From contig CAYSRC010000043.1 of the NCBI GenBank assembly GCA_964433495.1, positions 1 to 21,584 on the forward strand: a DNA stretch of 21,584 nt, read 5' to 3'. Made by a program: the position numbers and the translations under genes. The stretch comes from CAYSRC01 sp964433495. GTDB lineage: Bacteria; Bacillota; Clostridia; Oscillospirales; Ruminococcaceae. A model generated the notes under the pieces. It had not been told where the DNA came from, searched no databases, and saw only the letters and a program-made list of their open reading frames with translations. Below, piece by piece: positions 21,041 to 21,584 of the stretch; position 1 is the stretch's first letter; every line of letters begins with the position of its first letter.

Positions 21041-21133
21041 CTGAGTTACCGCGACGCTATGCTGCGTTTGACGTGGGATTCCAATAAAACAGCGCTTTAT
21101 GAGTTGAACTGCCGGCTGTCGGCAGCGCGATAG
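21041..21133 (+). pseudogene. 3' part of the interrupted Nudix gene
   Basis: In frame with the Nudix gene, the codons after the TGA read LSYRDAMLRLTWDSNKTALY and ELNCRLSAAR before TAG at 21131-21133. Nudix proteins of this branch commonly end with an EH-x-x-x-x-W-LSYEEA...NKTAL-EL pattern, so the TGA occupies the place of a tryptophan. There is no separate start or ribosome site. Confidence 0.8.
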
Positions 21134-21413
21134 CTTTCTGTTTATTGAGGGACATCTTTTGCCGAAATCCCCCTTGACAAATGCCGTCTTGACATCCGTT
21201 TTTTCACGCGCCGCGGGAAGGCTCAAGAGCTTTCGGCGCGCGCTCTCAAAGCAAACGTCCGCGCGCAAAGTAAGGCAAGACCGGGCGTGCTTTGAGACAA
21301 GCCGAAAAATTCGCGAGGCAGAACACGGCGGCATGCGCTTGCAGGCGAACAGGCGAAGTAGACTCGAGGCCTTTTTTAGGAGGAGCGGCGGCACGCGCTC
21401 TGATTTTCGGACA
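21134..21413. other. Intergenic region without recognised features
   Basis: I see no gene here. The reading frames present are short, lack ribosome sites and have compositions typical of random GC-rich DNA. An AGGAGG-like GGAGGAG at 21379-21385 is not followed by a plausible frame. Confidence 0.5.
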
Positions 21414-21450
21414 TAAAAAGTCGGAGCAAGCTTTGTATCGCTTGCTCCGA
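21412..21450 (-). terminator. Terminator of the tRNA-Asp/Thr cluster
   Basis: TCGGAGCAAGC (21421-21431) pairs perfectly with GCTTGCTCCGA (21440-21450). On the minus strand the stem follows the tRNA-Thr CCA end by 2 nt and is followed by CTTTTTATG. Confidence 0.88.
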
Positions 21451-21452
21451 CG

Positions 21453-21528
21453 TGGAGCTGTTGAGCAGATTCGAACTGCCGACCTCGTCATTACCAATGA
21501 CGTGCTCTGCCAACTGAGCTACAACAGC
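21453..21528 (-). tRNA. tRNA-Thr (anticodon GGT)
   Basis: On the minus strand a 76-nt tRNA: acceptor GCTGTTG/CAACAGC, D-arm GCTCAGTTGGCAGAGC, anticodon stem CGTCA/TGACG with loop TTGGTAA (anticodon GGT, threonine ACC), T-arm GGCAG-TTCGAAT-CTGCT (with a weak first pair), discriminator T and encoded CCA. It follows tRNA-Asp with a 2-nt spacer. Confidence 0.96.
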
Positions 21529-21530
21529 GT

Positions 21531-21584
21531 TGGCGACCCGGATGAGGCTCGAACTCACGACCTCTAGCGTGACAGGCTAGCGTT
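21531..21584 (-). tRNA. tRNA-Asp (anticodon GTC), cut by the window end
   Basis: The 3' 54 nt are present on the minus strand: anticodon stem CTAGC/GCTAG with loop CTGTCAC (anticodon GTC, aspartate), T-arm GTGAG-TTCGAGC-CTCAT, the acceptor 3' strand, discriminator G and encoded CCA. The 5' half lies outside the window. Confidence 0.93.

Noticed and set aside
1..21584. Genome-wide reassignment of TGA to Trp
   Set aside because: TGA terminates several intact genes here at the expected place, and tryptophan in the intact genes I checked is encoded by TGG.
1..21584. CRISPR array, prophage or toxin-antitoxin system
   Set aside because: Repeats are palindromic and irregularly spaced without uniform spacers; no phage structural, integrase or antitoxin-like genes were recognised.

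Overview
The window looks like a chromosomal segment of a GC-rich, low-GC-lineage anaerobe (Clostridia, probably an Oscillospiraceae/Ruminococcaceae-like gut bacterium). The basis is strong AGGAGG-type ribosome binding sites, TTG starts, sigma-A-type promoters, a YdbC/PC4-type protein, a clostridial OGG1-type glycosylase, and small palindromic repeats built on a GGCTCCC...GGGAG stem. The taxonomic call is inference; there is no rRNA or ribosomal protein gene to fix it.

Layout. 1-350: tRNA-Gln and tRNA-Pro on the minus strand, with a near-perfect promoter and a terminator. 440-1546: a complete 1053-bp DDE insertion sequence flanked by an unusually long 27-bp target duplication, landing just upstream of the ydbC promoter. 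1551-2644: a YdbC-type ssDNA-binding protein and an HD-domain hydrolase. 2645-3432: gene-less, repeat-rich. 3433-5514 (minus): an EF-G paralogue with a degenerate guanine-recognition motif. 5515-6454: gene-less, repeats and a gene remnant. 6455-8428 (minus): an orphan methyl-accepting chemotaxis protein. 8429-8962: promoter and repeats. 8963-12334 (minus): a two-gene operon, rlmB followed by a large membrane protein with a P-type-ATPase-like core lacking the DKTGT signature. 12335-13407: a dense cluster of nested palindromes, including a three-hairpin cruciform. 13471-14289: ogg. 14309-14818: a candidate structured RNA and a small membrane protein. 15075-16829: a Na/phosphate symporter fused to a PhoU-like domain. 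16897-18564 (minus): a methyltransferase/serine-hydrolase fusion interrupted by an in-frame TGA. 18827-19021: a probable 6S RNA. 19106-20272 (minus): a DUF1015 protein. 20693-21133: a Nudix hydrolase interrupted by an in-frame TGA. 21453-21584 (minus): tRNA-Thr and a partial tRNA-Asp.

Most genes are housekeeping singletons with their own promoters. The clearest operon is rlmB with the P-type-ATPase-like gene, where the downstream ribosome binding site overlaps the rlmB stop codon. The most unusual signals are (i) the palindromic repeat families, in which stem sequences change in compensating pairs while loops stay conserved; (ii) the P-type-ATPase-like protein that has lost its catalytic motifs; (iii) two unrelated genes with an in-frame TGA at a hydrophobic or Trp-compatible position; and (iv) the insertion sequence with its long target duplication. 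No CRISPR array, prophage or obvious defence island is present.
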